Positions 19,636 through 31,415 of a DNA stretch of 64,000 bases are shown here, in pieces. The stretch's first letter is position 1. Each line of letters begins with the position of its first letter. A model generated the notes under the pieces. The model ran no database searches. It saw only the letters and a program-made list of their open reading frames with translations, and was not told where the DNA came from. This DNA comes from Stictocephala bisonia. Taxonomy: Eukaryota; Arthropoda; Insecta; Hemiptera; Membracidae. The stretch is taken from contig JAQJVL010000742.1 of the NCBI GenBank assembly GCA_035578905.1, forward strand, positions 169,001-233,000, written 5' to 3'. A program made the position numbers and the translations under genes.

Positions 19636-21384
19636 ACATCGGGAATGACATATACTGTAGAAGGGAACTGGGAGGTACGGCCTCGAAACATCGGGAACGA
19701 CATATACTGTAGAAGGGAACTGGGAGGTACGGCCACGAAACATCGGGAACGACATATACTGTAGAAGGGAACTAGGAGGTACGGCCACGAAACATCGGGA
19801 ACGACATATACTGTAGAAGGGAACTGGGAGGACGGCCTCGAAACATCGGGAACGACATATACTGTAGAAGGGAACTGGGAGGTACGGCCACGAAACATCG
19901 GGAACGACATATACTGTAGAAGGGAACTGGGAGGTACGGCCACGAAACATCGGGAACGACATATACTGTAGAAGGAAACTGGGAGGACGGCCTCGAAACA
20001 TCGGGAACGACATATACTGTAGAAGGGAACTGGGAGGTACGGCCACGAAACATCGGGAACGACATATACTGTAGAAGGGAACTGGGAGGACGGCCTCGAA
20101 ACATCGGGAACGACATATACTGTAGAAGGGAACTGGGAGGTACGGCCACGAAACATCGGGAACGACATACACTGTAGAAGGGAACTGGGAGGACGGCCTC
20201 GAAACATCGGGAACGACATATACTGTAGAAGGGAACTGGGAGGTACGGCCACGAAACATCGGGAACGACATATACTGTAGAAGGGAACTGGGAGGACGGC
20301 CTCGAAACATCGGGAACGACATATACTGTAGAAGGCAACTAGGAGGACGGCCTCGTAACATCGGGAACGACATATACTGTAGAAGGGAACTGGGAGGACG
20401 GCCTCGAAACATCGGGAACGACATATACTGTAGAAGGGAACTGGGAGGACGGCCTCGAAACATCGGGAACGACATACTGTAGAAGGGAACTGGGAGGATG
20501 GCCTCGAAACATCGGGAACGACATATACTGTAGAAGGGAACTGGGAGGACGGCCTCGAAACATCGGGAACGACATATACTGTAGAAGGGAACTGGGAGGA
20601 CGGCCTCGAAACATCGGGAACGACATATACTGTAGAAGGGAACTGGGAGGTACGGCCTCGAAACATTGGAAACGACATATACTGTAGAAGGGAACTGGGA
20701 GGTACGGCCACGAAACATCGGGAATGACATATACTGTAGAAGGGAACTGAGAGGTACGGCCACGAAACATCGGGAACGACATATACTGTAGAAGGGAACT
20801 GGGAGGACGGCCTCGAAACATCGGGAACGACATATACTGTAGAAGGGAACTGGGAGGTACGGCCACGAAACATCGGGAACGACATATACTGTAGAAGGGA
20901 ACTGGGAGGACGGCCTCGAAACATCGGGAACGACATATACTGTAGAAGGCAACTAGGAGGACGGCCTCGTAACATCGGGAACGACATATACTGTAGAAGG
21001 GAACTGGGAGGACGGCCTCGAAACATCGGGAACGACATATACTGTAGAAGGGAACTGGGAGGACGGCCTCGAAACATCGGGAACGACATACTGTAGAAGG
21101 GAACTGGGAGGATGGCCTCGAAACATCGGGAACGACATATACTGTAGAAGGGAACTGGGAGGACGGCCTCGAAACATCGGGAACGACATATACTGTAGAA
21201 GGGAACTGGGAGGACGGCCTCGAAACATCGGGAACGACATATACTGTAGAAGGGAACTGGGAGGTACGGCCTCGAAACATTGGAAACGACATATACTGTA
21301 GAAGGGAACTGGGAGGTACGGCCACGAAACATCGGGAACGACATATACTGTAGAAGGGAACTGGGAGGTACGGCCACGAAACAA
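19636..21384. repeat. 50/52-bp satellite, about 34 units, with a 614-bp higher-order duplication
   Basis: The unit runs CGAAACATCGGGAACGACAT, ATACTGTAGAAGGGAACTGG, GAGG(TA)CGGCC. The optional TA makes it 52 or 50 bp. Rare variants recur exactly 614 bp apart: GCAACTAGGAGGACG at 20335 and 20949, GACATACTG at 20470 and 21084, AACATTGGAAACG at 20657 and 21271. This shows block duplication. Long minus-strand ORFs across it are period artefacts. Confidence 0.95.
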
Positions 21385-21589
21385 ACGCATCCGAAGGTTG
21401 CATCAGACGGAAAAGTGTATTTGGTACAGAATATATGCATAAGCAAGCAGTTTAAAAATTTAGATATAAAAAATCCTATGTAATACAACATAGATATACG
21501 AACGGTTACTGTTTTAAAAGGAAGTAATAATTCTGTTCAATCGGACACTTTTATCTTTTATAAAAGTAGAGGATAAGACAAAGTGGAAT

Positions 21590-21889
21590 CTTTTCCGTTA
21601 ATTCACTACCACTAATTTTTTATATCTGTTAACTCACTATAGCATGATAAATATTATATTGTTCTGAAAACTGTGCCCCATTCATTTTTACGTCCACAAA
21701 ACGTAATTCCCTACGAGATAGGAATTCGACATCGCTGGCCTCATCTTATCGCTTTCAAAGAAATTACGCACGGAGATCGCATTCGGCGGTAAGTCAATAA
21801 TTGGTACAGAGATAAAATTATCAATGGTGACTAATGATCAACTTTAGTGAAGTAAGGATAAGTAAGTGGCAGTGAATTAACGGAAAAGG
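21590..21889. mobile_element. 300-bp MITE with about 25-bp TIRs
   Basis: The left end (21590-21614) reads CTTTTCCGTTAATTCACTAC then CACT. The right end (21865-21889) is its complement with one mismatch. No ORF. The target duplication is not evident. Confidence 0.6.
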
Positions 21890-23045
21890 CCTAAAAAGTA
21901 TTTTATTCTAACAAACAATTCTGAGAAAACAATATAGGCTATTTTATAAGAAGGTCATAAATAATATGAAAAAGAATATTTGAAATTTGGTAACTTTTGT
22001 AGGAAACCGTTTTGAACAAACATGCCAAGAATAATATTGCAATTATGCAAAATTGCCAAATAGTTTGAATAGTATGAATGAAAATAAACTCCAACCATAT
22101 TAATTTCATTGCTCCTTATAATTATAATAATAGTGCGCCAATCTCAGCCGCCGTAGGCTTGTTACACTTACAAACTTATAGCTCATATATTTTTTTCCCT
22201 GTTAAAAAAAGAGATGTAGATAGATTTGAAATAACATTTTAAATAAAACATTTCAATTGTAATAACTTAAGTTATTGTTAGTTAAATAATAAAAACTACT
22301 GCCATTTTGAAAATTATAACCATATTAAATTCATTTTTTTTTTTAGTTTAATAGGTCATAGAAATAGAAATTATGTTGGAAAAACTGAAGTTTTTTGCTC
22401 AACCTAAATTTTTTAGATAAATTATTTTTTATAAAAATTTTGCTAAGTGTTTATTGAAGGTGTTTTTAACTGACGTTCATAAGAACTTTTCCTATTTTGA
22501 CCCAAGGAACCATATCCTTAATTTTGGGAACGTATTTTAGAGACACTCTGTATACAAGCACACATTTATAATATATTTATACTAAATTAAATTAAATTAA
22601 ATTGTCATATGCATTACTGTAATTTTTTATGAAATTTTAAATTTATTTGTCTAGTATTTACAAATCTTTTACAAATTTTGAGGAAGACCGGATATGACAT
22701 GGTTGTTAGAAACAATATCATTTAAACGCTTCGTTGTATATATTACTAATAAACTAGTAAAATGTATTCGAAACATTTTAGTCATAAAATAAATTGTCTG
22801 CTGTATATGCTTGATGGAATTGTTTTGGTTGTAAATTTAAAGTCATTTTTTTATAAATTCCACAAATTTTAATTTTCTATAAGAGCGCTTTCGCCGCTTA
22901 AGGCATCTTTAGTTGTAATACAGTATATACAGAAAACATATGTGAATAAAAAAAACAAAAAAATCACACGTAAAACATTAAATAATAGTTAAATTAAATT
23001 TAAGTGGCTAAGTTTTATAAGAATTATTATGAATTAAAATATGGC
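21890..23045. other. AT-rich spacer with a possible transposon end
   Basis: No gene. TTTTAGAGACACTCTGTATA (22536-22555) is the reverse of a CAGAGTGTC-type terminus and may be the single remaining end of a mariner-like element. Confidence 0.35.
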
Positions 23046-23049
23046 TTAG

Positions 23050-23390
23050 AGTTTTCAATTTTCGATGATATTTCTTCTTTAATTAAAGGTAAAAATATAT
23101 TACTAAAATTTAGAGACGGTTGGGAAATACATTCATCTTTCAAAACTGCCATACATGCACTTTCATATTTGGTTTCTCTTGGTCCATAAAGGTTCTTTTA
23201 AAATTACACTTGTAGAATTAAAATTGATATCATGTTCTTCATTAATAGCATGTTCAACTAATTTTGATTTGTCTGTATTTTCTTTTTTATAATTGTAAAT
23301 GTGTTCATTTATTCTTTTTGAAATTGGTCTTGAAGTTTGACCTATATAAGTTGTATTTATATAAACATAAATACTGTTGTTCCAGTATTT
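23050..23390 (-). pseudogene. PLE GIY-YIG endonuclease fragment of a second family
   Basis: The minus-strand translation gives TTYIGQTSRPISKRINEHIY, then DKSKLVEHAINEEHDINF. After a frame change it gives YESACMAVLKDECISQPS and IFLPLIKEE. The order and motifs (YIGQT, the Arg in SKRINEH, EH) are those of the PLE GIY-YIG domain. The sequence is clearly different from the copy at 17562-17885, so a separate lineage. No RT part remains. Confidence 0.75.
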
Positions 23391-23399
23391 TTAATATTG

Positions 23400-24354
23400 A
23401 TAGATTAATGCTGCTCTTAATGTTTTAAATTTAACATTTGTTATTAATTTTACAACAATATTTCCCCACAGTTTATAACAAAATGCAAATAATTGCGTTT
23501 ATTAGACATCGACAGTATATACAGCATTAGACATCGACATACCGTTTCAGCAAAAAGGCAGTACAATAACCATAAATTCTAAAACCCGACTGTTTTTGCT
23601 TCCGATTACGACAAGCTGTAACATAGAATGGGCTTTACTGCTCGCGCTTAAAATACTTTGTTACGAATCCATTTTATTGTTTGTATAAGCAAAATGAACT
23701 CAACTACGCGATTTCCTTTTTTGTAATTATAATCAGACATATTGACGTCATAAATTATAAAAATTATTTTATCTAACTTAAATATACCGTAACGAATATA
23801 ATATCTATTAAATATAATACACAGTATACAGTAATTATTAGCAAATTAAATGTATGTTTAATACCATACCAGTATAAACCAAACAATATAGACGTGCCAC
23901 CTATATATCTGTAAATTATTGAATTAAAATAATAAAAAAAGAACGTTCTGATTGATTTAGAGATGAAAATGTATGTAAACAAATATTGTGAATACAACGG
24001 TTAGTAGCTATACACCCTCCGTGTTTTTACTTAGAACGGCAGAACAAAATGGATAATGCTTACGCTAGACCCAGGTTCCATCTCTATGAGGTCCTAAGGA
24101 TCAGTTCTCTGCTGCCACTCCTACAGTCCTACGTTACATCCAACGATCGTCTCTTAACTTGGCCTGTGTAAACTCCAAGTTAAGTAATACCTTTATTTTA
24201 CTGTAGGGTTTAATTTTCTACTGGAATACGTAAAATAAAATATTCCTGTAAAAATTAAATCTAATACGTTCGAACATTTTAAATATCATAAATTAAGGAG
24301 TAACGTTATATATCACATATTTACAACAATTTCATCTATTTTAGAACCGGAAAC
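23400..24354. other. AT-rich spacer
   Basis: Only short spurious ORFs. A less AT-rich patch at 24020-24180 has no recognised identity. Confidence 0.45.
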
Positions 24355-24358
24355 ATGA

Positions 24359-24360
<2 letters not shown>

Positions 24361-24408
<48 letters not shown>

Positions 24409-24870
24409 CGTGTGTGTGCGCGTGTGCGTGTGCGTGTGCGTGTGCGTGTGCGTGTGCGTGTGCGTGTGCGTGTGCGTGTGCGTGTGCGTGTGCGTGTGCG
24501 TGTGCGTGTGCGTGTGCGTGTGCGTGTGCGTGTGCGTGTGCGTGTGCGTGTGCGTGTGCGTGTGCGTGTGCGTGTGCGTGTGCGTGTGCGTGTGCGTGTG
24601 CGTGTGCGTGCGCGTGCGCGTGCGCGTGCGCGTGCGCGTGTGCGTGTGCGTGTGCGTGTGCGTGTGCGTGTGCGTGTGCGTGTGCGTGTGCGTGTGCGTG
24701 CGCGTGCGCGTGTGCGCGTGTGCGCGTGTGCGCGTGTGCGCGTGTGCGCGTGTGCGCGTGTGCGCGTGTGCGCGTGTGCGCGTGTGCGCGTGTGCGCGTG
24801 TGCGCGTGTGTGCGTGTGTGCGTGTGTGCGTGTGTGCGTGTGTGCGTGTGTGCGTGTGTGTGTGTGTGTT
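24361..24870. repeat. Compound GT/GC microsatellite, about 510 bp
   Basis: (GT)n grades into (GTGTGC)n, (GTGCGC)n, (GTGTGCGC)n and back to (GTGTGTGC)n and (GT)n. It is alternating purine-pyrimidine throughout, so it can form left-handed DNA. All three plus frames stay open (Cys/Val/Arg/Ala peptides); this is not coding. Confidence 0.97.
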
Positions 24871-24874
24871 TTTT

Positions 24875-25520
24875 ATTATTTTTTAGTTAATCTGATGTGA
24901 TTATATTATATCGTTTTTTTGTTTGTATATTGCCAGCACGTTTGCACAATTATGGCGCTGAAGTTGTATAAATAAAATGTATGCATATTTTGAGTATAGA
25001 GTATTTTGAGGGGATATTTTCAGCATCATTGCTGAAAAACGGGATTGGATTAGGAAGACCAGAAAGAGCACTGCCTAAGCGGATTAAGAGTAATCACAAG
25101 GAAAGTTATTCCTAAATATTCCTTAGAAGATAAACAGTCACTAAAAGATTGAAAACAAATGCAAAATTATTCAAAATGAAGTTGTATGATTGTTATTATA
25201 ATATTAAAAAACATTAAATCTAATATGACATTTCCTTTGCTTCATAACAACGATTTTGTATTTTAATGGGTTTTTATTGTAATGGATTATATTTAATCCA
25301 TTAATTGATGGATTAATTAATGGATTATATTTAATGTAAAATGTATTTACTGGAGCATTTGTTACATTTTATAACATTAAATTATATATCCAGTAAGAAA
25401 CGAGCTTGAAGAATGAAACGATGTTGTATTTAATTGTAATTTTTAAAGGCATTTTAAATTATAAAATTGTAATTAAATCATATATTTTAAGCGATCCGTA
25501 GATTACAAAGTAAATGTACT
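24875..25520. other. AT-rich spacer with palindromic cluster
   Basis: TAATGGATTA and TAATCCATTA (25280-25303) form a perfect 10-bp stem with a 4-nt loop, and AATGGATTATATTTAAT recurs nearby. No gene. Confidence 0.5.
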
Positions 25521-25524
25521 AGGA

Positions 25525-25750
25525 TATTTCTGCCATAATAGTATTGGGTATATTCTGTAAATATTTGAGGATATGTGTGCCATTATAGCTTAAAGAGTAT
25601 AAAGTTAATTTATAAGCTTGTGTGTGTCGTGATAGTCTCGAAAGTATAAAGTAAATGTACGAGGATTTGTGTGCAATGATAGGGTCCAAAGTATATAGTG
25701 AATATTCCGTGAAAGTCTCGAGAATATAGAGTAAACATTTATTCCTAAAA
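25525..25750. repeat. Degenerate tandem repeat of about 47 bp, 3-4 units
   Basis: Motifs of the type GAGGATTTGTGTGCAATGAT and GAAAGTATAAAGTAAATGTA recur with about 47-bp spacing and many substitutions. The minus-strand ORF across it reflects the repeat. Confidence 0.45.
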
Positions 25751-25916
25751 ATATACTCTATACTTTCGGGGCGCATATGTAAGTGTTCGATTAGAACTCA
25801 TAAATAATGTACTTTAATTAATCGATTTATCATGATATACTGACAATGCATTGTCGGGGTGAGAAATCACTATAGTTGGCTCTTAGGAGGTATAGTAAAT
25901 TAAATAATAGATTCGG

Positions 25917-26045
25917 TCTTAGGCTTAAGCGGTCAGTATCATATTTTATGCAGAGAACCACGTCAAGGTGCATCGATACTATTCACAAAATAACAAGACG
26001 TTTTGCTCATGCTTTGATGTGGCCTCCTCAATGTTATACACATTT
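25917..26045 (-). mobile_element. PLE 3'-end relic
   Basis: The sequence from CTTAGGCTTAAGCGGTCAGT through AACCACGTCAAGGT to AAGACGTTTTGCTCATG and GATGTGGCCTCCTCAA aligns in order with the reverse complement of 18040-18170. The hammerhead core bases have decayed: GTTTCGCCC became GTTTTGCTC and TCATCAG became TCCTCAA. Confidence 0.65.
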
Positions 26046-26059
26046 TCTCGTACTTATTA

Positions 26060-27130
26060 TCAAATGGTTGAAATAATCTTGAGCTTTATAAATGATTAAT
26101 AAATCTATACTTAAAATGGAGTGAAGAAAACATCATTCCACCGTGCCGCATCATTCCATGCGAGTTCGTCCGTACGACTTAAAACAAACGCAAGAGAGTG
26201 TCCTAGCTGTGCGGTCTGTGTGATAGTCGGAACAACTGTGCCAGTGTGTTCGTGGTTCTTGTTGTAGATGGTTCACAGTTTTTCCTCGGTGCTATGACAA
26301 CCGAAAAGCTTAATTTCTGAGGTTCCAAAACACTCTAGTTTATAGAATTTGAACCATCCACACTACTACAACAGATTGATGAACGACCGACTGTGGAGTT
26401 TTGTAGTGGAGGCAGTGAAAGTTTCTAGTAAGTGAGTAGACCTAATGTAATTAATGAAAGTATTGATTTAAATTTTAACAAATATTTTTGATTAACTTAC
26501 TGATGTAAAACCCCTAAACAGATAACTGTGCTAAATATGTAGCTAAGTTGATCAAGTAGAAGTTGTGTAATTCCGTAATAATACAGTAGTAAGTAAATAA
26601 TTTTATTAATTATTATTAGTTTCTTTCAAATTTCTTATATTTATTTGATATTAGTTAATTTATTAATTTTGAATACAAAATGTATGTATTTTTTGAGAAA
26701 GATAGTTTATATATTTAATTTTAATCGCATCAATAACTCCACCATAAATGATAATACCCCCCTGCAATAATACTACGGTTGTAATTAATTGAGCTATATT
26801 TTGTGATGCTAAAGTTGCTCTATCCTTACCTGCTTCAACAAACTTGACACTCTTCAGTCGAGTACAGCAGCTATTAGAACTGTTTATCCTTGCTCATTTA
26901 ACGTTCTAGGCTTCTTCTCCTCAGCCATTAAACTTGAGCTCATATGCGAAAAAGATTTTAGCTGTTGGTCTTAATTATGAAATATACTAATGACTCCTGT
27001 AATTAAATACACATTAGTATGCTATTAAATAAATGATAGCATAATAAATGTAGACCGTTATCAGTAATAAATATTTTAATGAAGTACAGTGCAACTAATT
27101 TACATTTAAATACTTTTCCTTCAATTTAGC
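26060..27130. other. Spacer without recognised gene
   Basis: The stretch 26140-26440 is less AT-rich than its surroundings and contains the loose inverted pair GATGGTTC/GAACCATC. It might be an untranslated exon or element end, but nothing supports a choice. Confidence 0.4.
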
Positions 27131-27132
27131 TA

Positions 27133-27660
27133 TTAAAATAAAACATTTTGAAAGTAAAAATGAATTACAAACTCGGTATTCCAGTTAGGCAAATTATTGG
27201 AACGGAGAACACTACAAAGTACGAAGAAAACTCTTTCCTGAAATTTTTTTGTTCTTGAAGAGGCGATATTTTCCCTAGTGGTACCAGCTAACATTGGATT
27301 CGTACCTTGTTCATCCACTTAGCTAAACGTTCTTTCTTCCTCCTCTGTGATGCCTTCTCGGTCCCTTATTATGTTGTGAAGCAATGTTATTGTCTTTACT
27401 ATTGCAATGGCATTTTCTACTTTAGTTTGGATCGGAGTCGAAAGAACATTGAATATTGACTTTATGCTACCATAAGAGCATTCTACAATCATTCTTGCTC
27501 TATTCTGCTCCCTGGACCGAGTTGTCTTCTCGGAAACGGCCTCATAAAATATTCTCACAACGGAACAGACCAATGATACGGCAAAAAAGCCACTAAGATT
27601 AGTCATGAGCCAAAACAAGATTCAGCTACCAATAAAACAACTAGCGACACAAGGTTCTAA
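27133..27660 (-). pseudogene. PIF/Harbinger transposase C-terminal fragment
   Basis: The minus frame includes NRARMIVECSYGSIKSIFNV, then LSTPIQTKVENAIAIVKTI and TLLHNIIRDRE. This matches the end of DDE_Tnp_4 (HARBI1-like) transposases, where the Glu in VECSYG is the last catalytic residue. Upstream (FWLMTNLSG) the frame is distorted. An in-frame TAA at about 27321 separates a C-terminal tail. The other two catalytic Asp residues are not present in the window. It directly abuts the probable solo LTR. Confidence 0.75.
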
Positions 27661-27705
27661 AACATTTAACTCCTAAATTTTATACTTTCGCAAGAGGATT
27701 GGGGT

Positions 27706-28914
27706 TGTAACCTATCACCTCTATGTGATGTTAAATTAATTATATTTTGATAAATTAAATTTAATCAAAATATTCTTTAAATCAAATTCTTTAATTTAAT
27801 TCATAACAATTAAATTAATTGAGAGCATTATTCTTAATTTAATCTCAGGGTCTTAAACGGGTAAACTGGTGGAGCTGTATAATTCAAGAACTCAAAATTT
27901 ACTTTACAAAATCATTTTTATTAATATTACTTTGATTGATTTTACTTCACAATTTCATTTGAATATGACAATGAACTTTTGAATTTTTAATTTAATTTAA
28001 TTAAATAGAGTTATTTTGAAAGCTATAACATTTTAAATCATCTTATCACTAAAACTTATCTGATAGTGTAATTTTGTTGAGGTGACCGTCAATGCTCGTC
28101 TCTACATCGATAGTTTCTTCTTTAGTTAAACTATTTTAAAAACACCCGCACATTATATAATTGTGTGAAGAGATTTTATTTAAAACACCACTCTATATTT
28201 GAATATCAGAAAGTTCACTATTGAAAATGTCTACGGCCATGGCGTCGCTGGATGTCGACCGATGATGACAACCTTCTTCTTGTGTTGAGAGAGTTAGAAT
28301 GTGGAGAGGTATATCTCTTAACCGTCGGGCTTGGGTCTCCCCCCTACTACCCTTCCTTCCGCTACAACCCGTCATTTGGGTTATAGACTTTTAGCACTTC
28401 CGCTTGTACCACGAGGTTGCTATCCGACAGCTACTGCTGTCCACGGATATTGCTTCAACTAGATGCATCGTTAGGATTGGTTAGACTCAAAAGATCGTCT
28501 GCTAAAACGTATCTTGTTCGTTGTCTTCCGCTTGAGACCCGGGGTGGGGGTTATATGGAAAATTCCAACTGACTTTCATGTTTACTCTTGTCGCACACTA
28601 TTCCGTTTTGTTTTTGTCGACTGGTGCCACTCAGACGCTCCCACATCTGTTTACTACGATATTTTCCTGGAAAGACCCACCCATGTCTGACTTGGTCACA
28701 AAAGAAAAGAATGTGTTTACTGCTTCATGCATCTGTTTGGGATAAATATTTCTGCTTGCTTTTTTATCTAACTGGTGATTTACTCACAACACTTCTCGAA
28801 TATAATTTGAATATTCATTATTTATTCCAATTAAATATATCCCCTTCTTTAATTTAATAATTTATTATTTTTAAATTAATTAATTTAACTTGTCAATTTG
28901 GTGGACCCGTTACA
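27706..28914. mobile_element. Probable solo LTR, 1.2 kb, Gypsy-like ends
   Basis: It begins TGTAACC and ends GTTACA, giving TGTAAC/GTTACA inverted ends. It is flanked by GGGT on both sides (27702-27705 and 28915-28918), a 4-bp duplication. Internally there is a GC-richer block (28190-28700) and AT-rich ends. No protein is recognised. Orientation is undecided; the minus strand start TGTAACGGGTCC resembles many Gypsy LTRs. Confidence 0.5.
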
Positions 28915-29044
28915 GGGTTTTATACATTTTGAACATATAGTCGAACCTCATTTTAAGACATTTGAAAACCACTTCAATTTCCATTTGAACATGAGCTGCC
29001 CCCTCAAAAAAAAAAAAAAAAACTATTAAAAAACTAAAAAGTGC

Positions 29045-31070
29045 GCATGGATTACTAAAGGTATTCGTGTTTCGAAAGAGAAATTATTATTTTTCTCTGA
29101 AATCAACAAACATGCGTCAAACTCCAAATGCAATACCTTTTTCAAAAGAATTTACAGAAAGGTCATCAAAGCTGCAAAAGCTTATTATGTTACCAAAGCC
29201 TTGCTGACGTCACGAAACACATCGAAGACGTCATAAGCAATAATAAATAACAAAACCTTACCAGTTCACACACAAAATGAACTAAAAATTGAGGAAGAGT
29301 TCGTCAGAGACCCCTTAAGAGTTGCTGATGAACTCAACAGTTTTTTTGCCTCTGTTGGAGATGATAAAGAACTCTGCCCACCTTAGAGTGAATTCTCTCT
29401 TCCATTAACAACAAGTCCAGCAGCCTCCAGGGTTCTGGTCCCGGTCACAGAGGGGGAAATAGCCAGAATAATAAAACAATTTCCATTAAAAAAAACGATT
29501 CCAATTACGTGTCAACGTGGCTTCTCAAGCAATGCTCAAAGCACTTATTGAGGCTACTAGAACACTTGATAAACCTTTCTTTTCAATCTGGAACTGTGCC
29601 CTCCACCCTAAAAATATAAAAAATCACACCAATCGTTAAAAAGGGCAACCCCTTACCGTCTCAAAATTATCGTCCCATTTCTATATTACCGGCCTTTAGT
29701 AGTCTTTGAAAAAGTATTTTTAACTCGAAACAATAGCTTCCTAGAAAATCACAACCTACTACCCACAAACCAATTCGGATTCTGAAGTGGGAAATTGACA
29801 ACAGAGGCAGTAATTCGCCTCATCGAAACGATAGTAGAGGGAATTGAAAGTCGAAGACCTGCACTAAGTGTATTTCTCGACTTGTCAAAGGCTTTTGACC
29901 GTGTTGATTATGATACTCTTTTTCACAAATTGAAGAATTACGGTATACGAGTAGTGTCACTCAAGTGGATTAAATCATATCTTAGTAACATAGTACAATT
30001 TTTGGCATTTCAGAAGTTAGATCTAGGGAGAGGAAGCTGAGTTATGGAGTCCCCCAAGGCCCTATACTAAGTTATCTACTCTTCCTGATCTACGTTAACG
30101 ATGCTGGATCAGCGATACAGAATGGACGAGTCGTCCAGTACGCATATGACACGACTCTATGTTTTAATGCAAAATCTAATCGAGAGCTGGAATAAGTGAC
30201 AAGAGTTTAATACAACATTTTAATGAGCTTAATCTCAAACTGGAATAAGTAAAATTTATTGAGCTCAAGAGTTTAATACAACATTTTAATGAGCTTAATC
30301 TTAAAACCAATCCAACAAATCATCTTTTATACAATTCTGCTTACAACAAGTAAGCTCAGATGGTATTCCTAAAGTCATGTTGGATGAAACTGAGGTCGAA
30401 AAAGTCTGCTCGACTAAGTTCCTTGGGATATACCTGATTAAGGTTTGACTTGGGATTTTCATGTAGAAAATGTTTATTCAAAAATAGCACCAGGCACTTA
30501 TGTTCTGAGTTAACTATCCAAATATTGCCAACTCAGGTACTGATGACGGCATGTTAAGGACTGATATTCCCACACCTTTCATACGGATTACCCTTGTGGG
30601 GAGGCTGCACTAACACAAACTTATCCAGGGTATTTGTTTTTTTTTTATAGAAAGCAGTCTGCATAGTTGCGAAACTGCAATGGAAAGAGTCGCGTAGACC
30701 AGTATTCAAAAATCTGAAATTGTTGACAATTACCAGGCTTTATATTTTGGAAACATGTCTCTTTTTCGAAGAAAAGTGTGACCTCGTAAGAGGAAGTAAT
30801 ATACACTGCTGAGACGAGAGGCAGGGGGAACTACCGAACTGCAAGACACAGAACGGTGTTTCATGAACAATTGCCTTTACAGGCACGAGTTTTTTCGTCA
30901 ACAAACTGCCAAACTCGATTTAAAATGCCTCGTCGCATATAACATTTAAAACTTGTCTGAAAAACATTTTAATCAAAAAAGCTTCTTACAACTCTAACGA
31001 GTTTATGGCATATACTTGGGATACTGCGCAACAAAATTATCCCGACTGAGGCTAGAGGAGAAAATGTGAA
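29045..31070 (+). pseudogene. Jockey-superfamily LINE ORF2, RT region, degraded
   Basis: The pre-RT region starts at DYVNGIRVSKE. RT motifs in order are RPALSVFLDLSKAFDRVDYD with the first catalytic Asp, YGIRVVSLKWIKSYLSN, a frameshifted GVPQGP-like stretch, and VQYAYDTTL, where the catalytic YADD box has become YAYD. Downstream pieces (RRPVFKNLK, LYILETC) match the usual C-terminal region. Numerous frameshifts and stops. The role was target-primed reverse transcription. Confidence 0.8.
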
Positions 31071-31216
31071 TAAATGAGGAAGGAGTGAATGCAACAACTT
31101 TTGTATGTATAAATGTGACATTTGTGTGTATAAATATTAAATTTTAACCAGCTAGTTGACTGTTGCAATACATGTAAAATGTCTCACACAATAAAAAAAT
31201 TATTATTATTATTATC
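31071..31216 (+). other. LINE 3' tail with (ATT)n
   Basis: Non-coding 3' end of the preceding LINE. AATAAAAAAA is followed by five ATT units (31200-31216), typical of a LINE insertion end. Confidence 0.6.
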
Positions 31217-31415
31217 TTCTACTTTAGGTATAGGCACATAATGGCTATCAAGGCATCTCCATAAAGATTAACACGTATCAGTGACTACTGCTTACTGCAG
31301 ACTTTGATAGGTGGAATGAGTAAGCAAGCTGCCTAAATTGCGTTCCCGTCGCCAAGAATCTGAAAAATATTTAAATAAATGTAGGCTTACAAGATTTTTA
31401 TTGTGTTTTTTTCAG

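Noticed and set aside
19528..21491. Minus-strand ORFs of up to 635 codons made of PSTVYVVPDVS-type repeats
   Set aside because: They are open only because the 50/52-bp satellite lacks stops in those frames. Several overlapping frames are open at once and the peptide follows the DNA repeat.
24355..24900. Plus-strand Cys/Val/Arg/Ala ORFs
   Set aside because: Dinucleotide-type microsatellite; all three frames are open.
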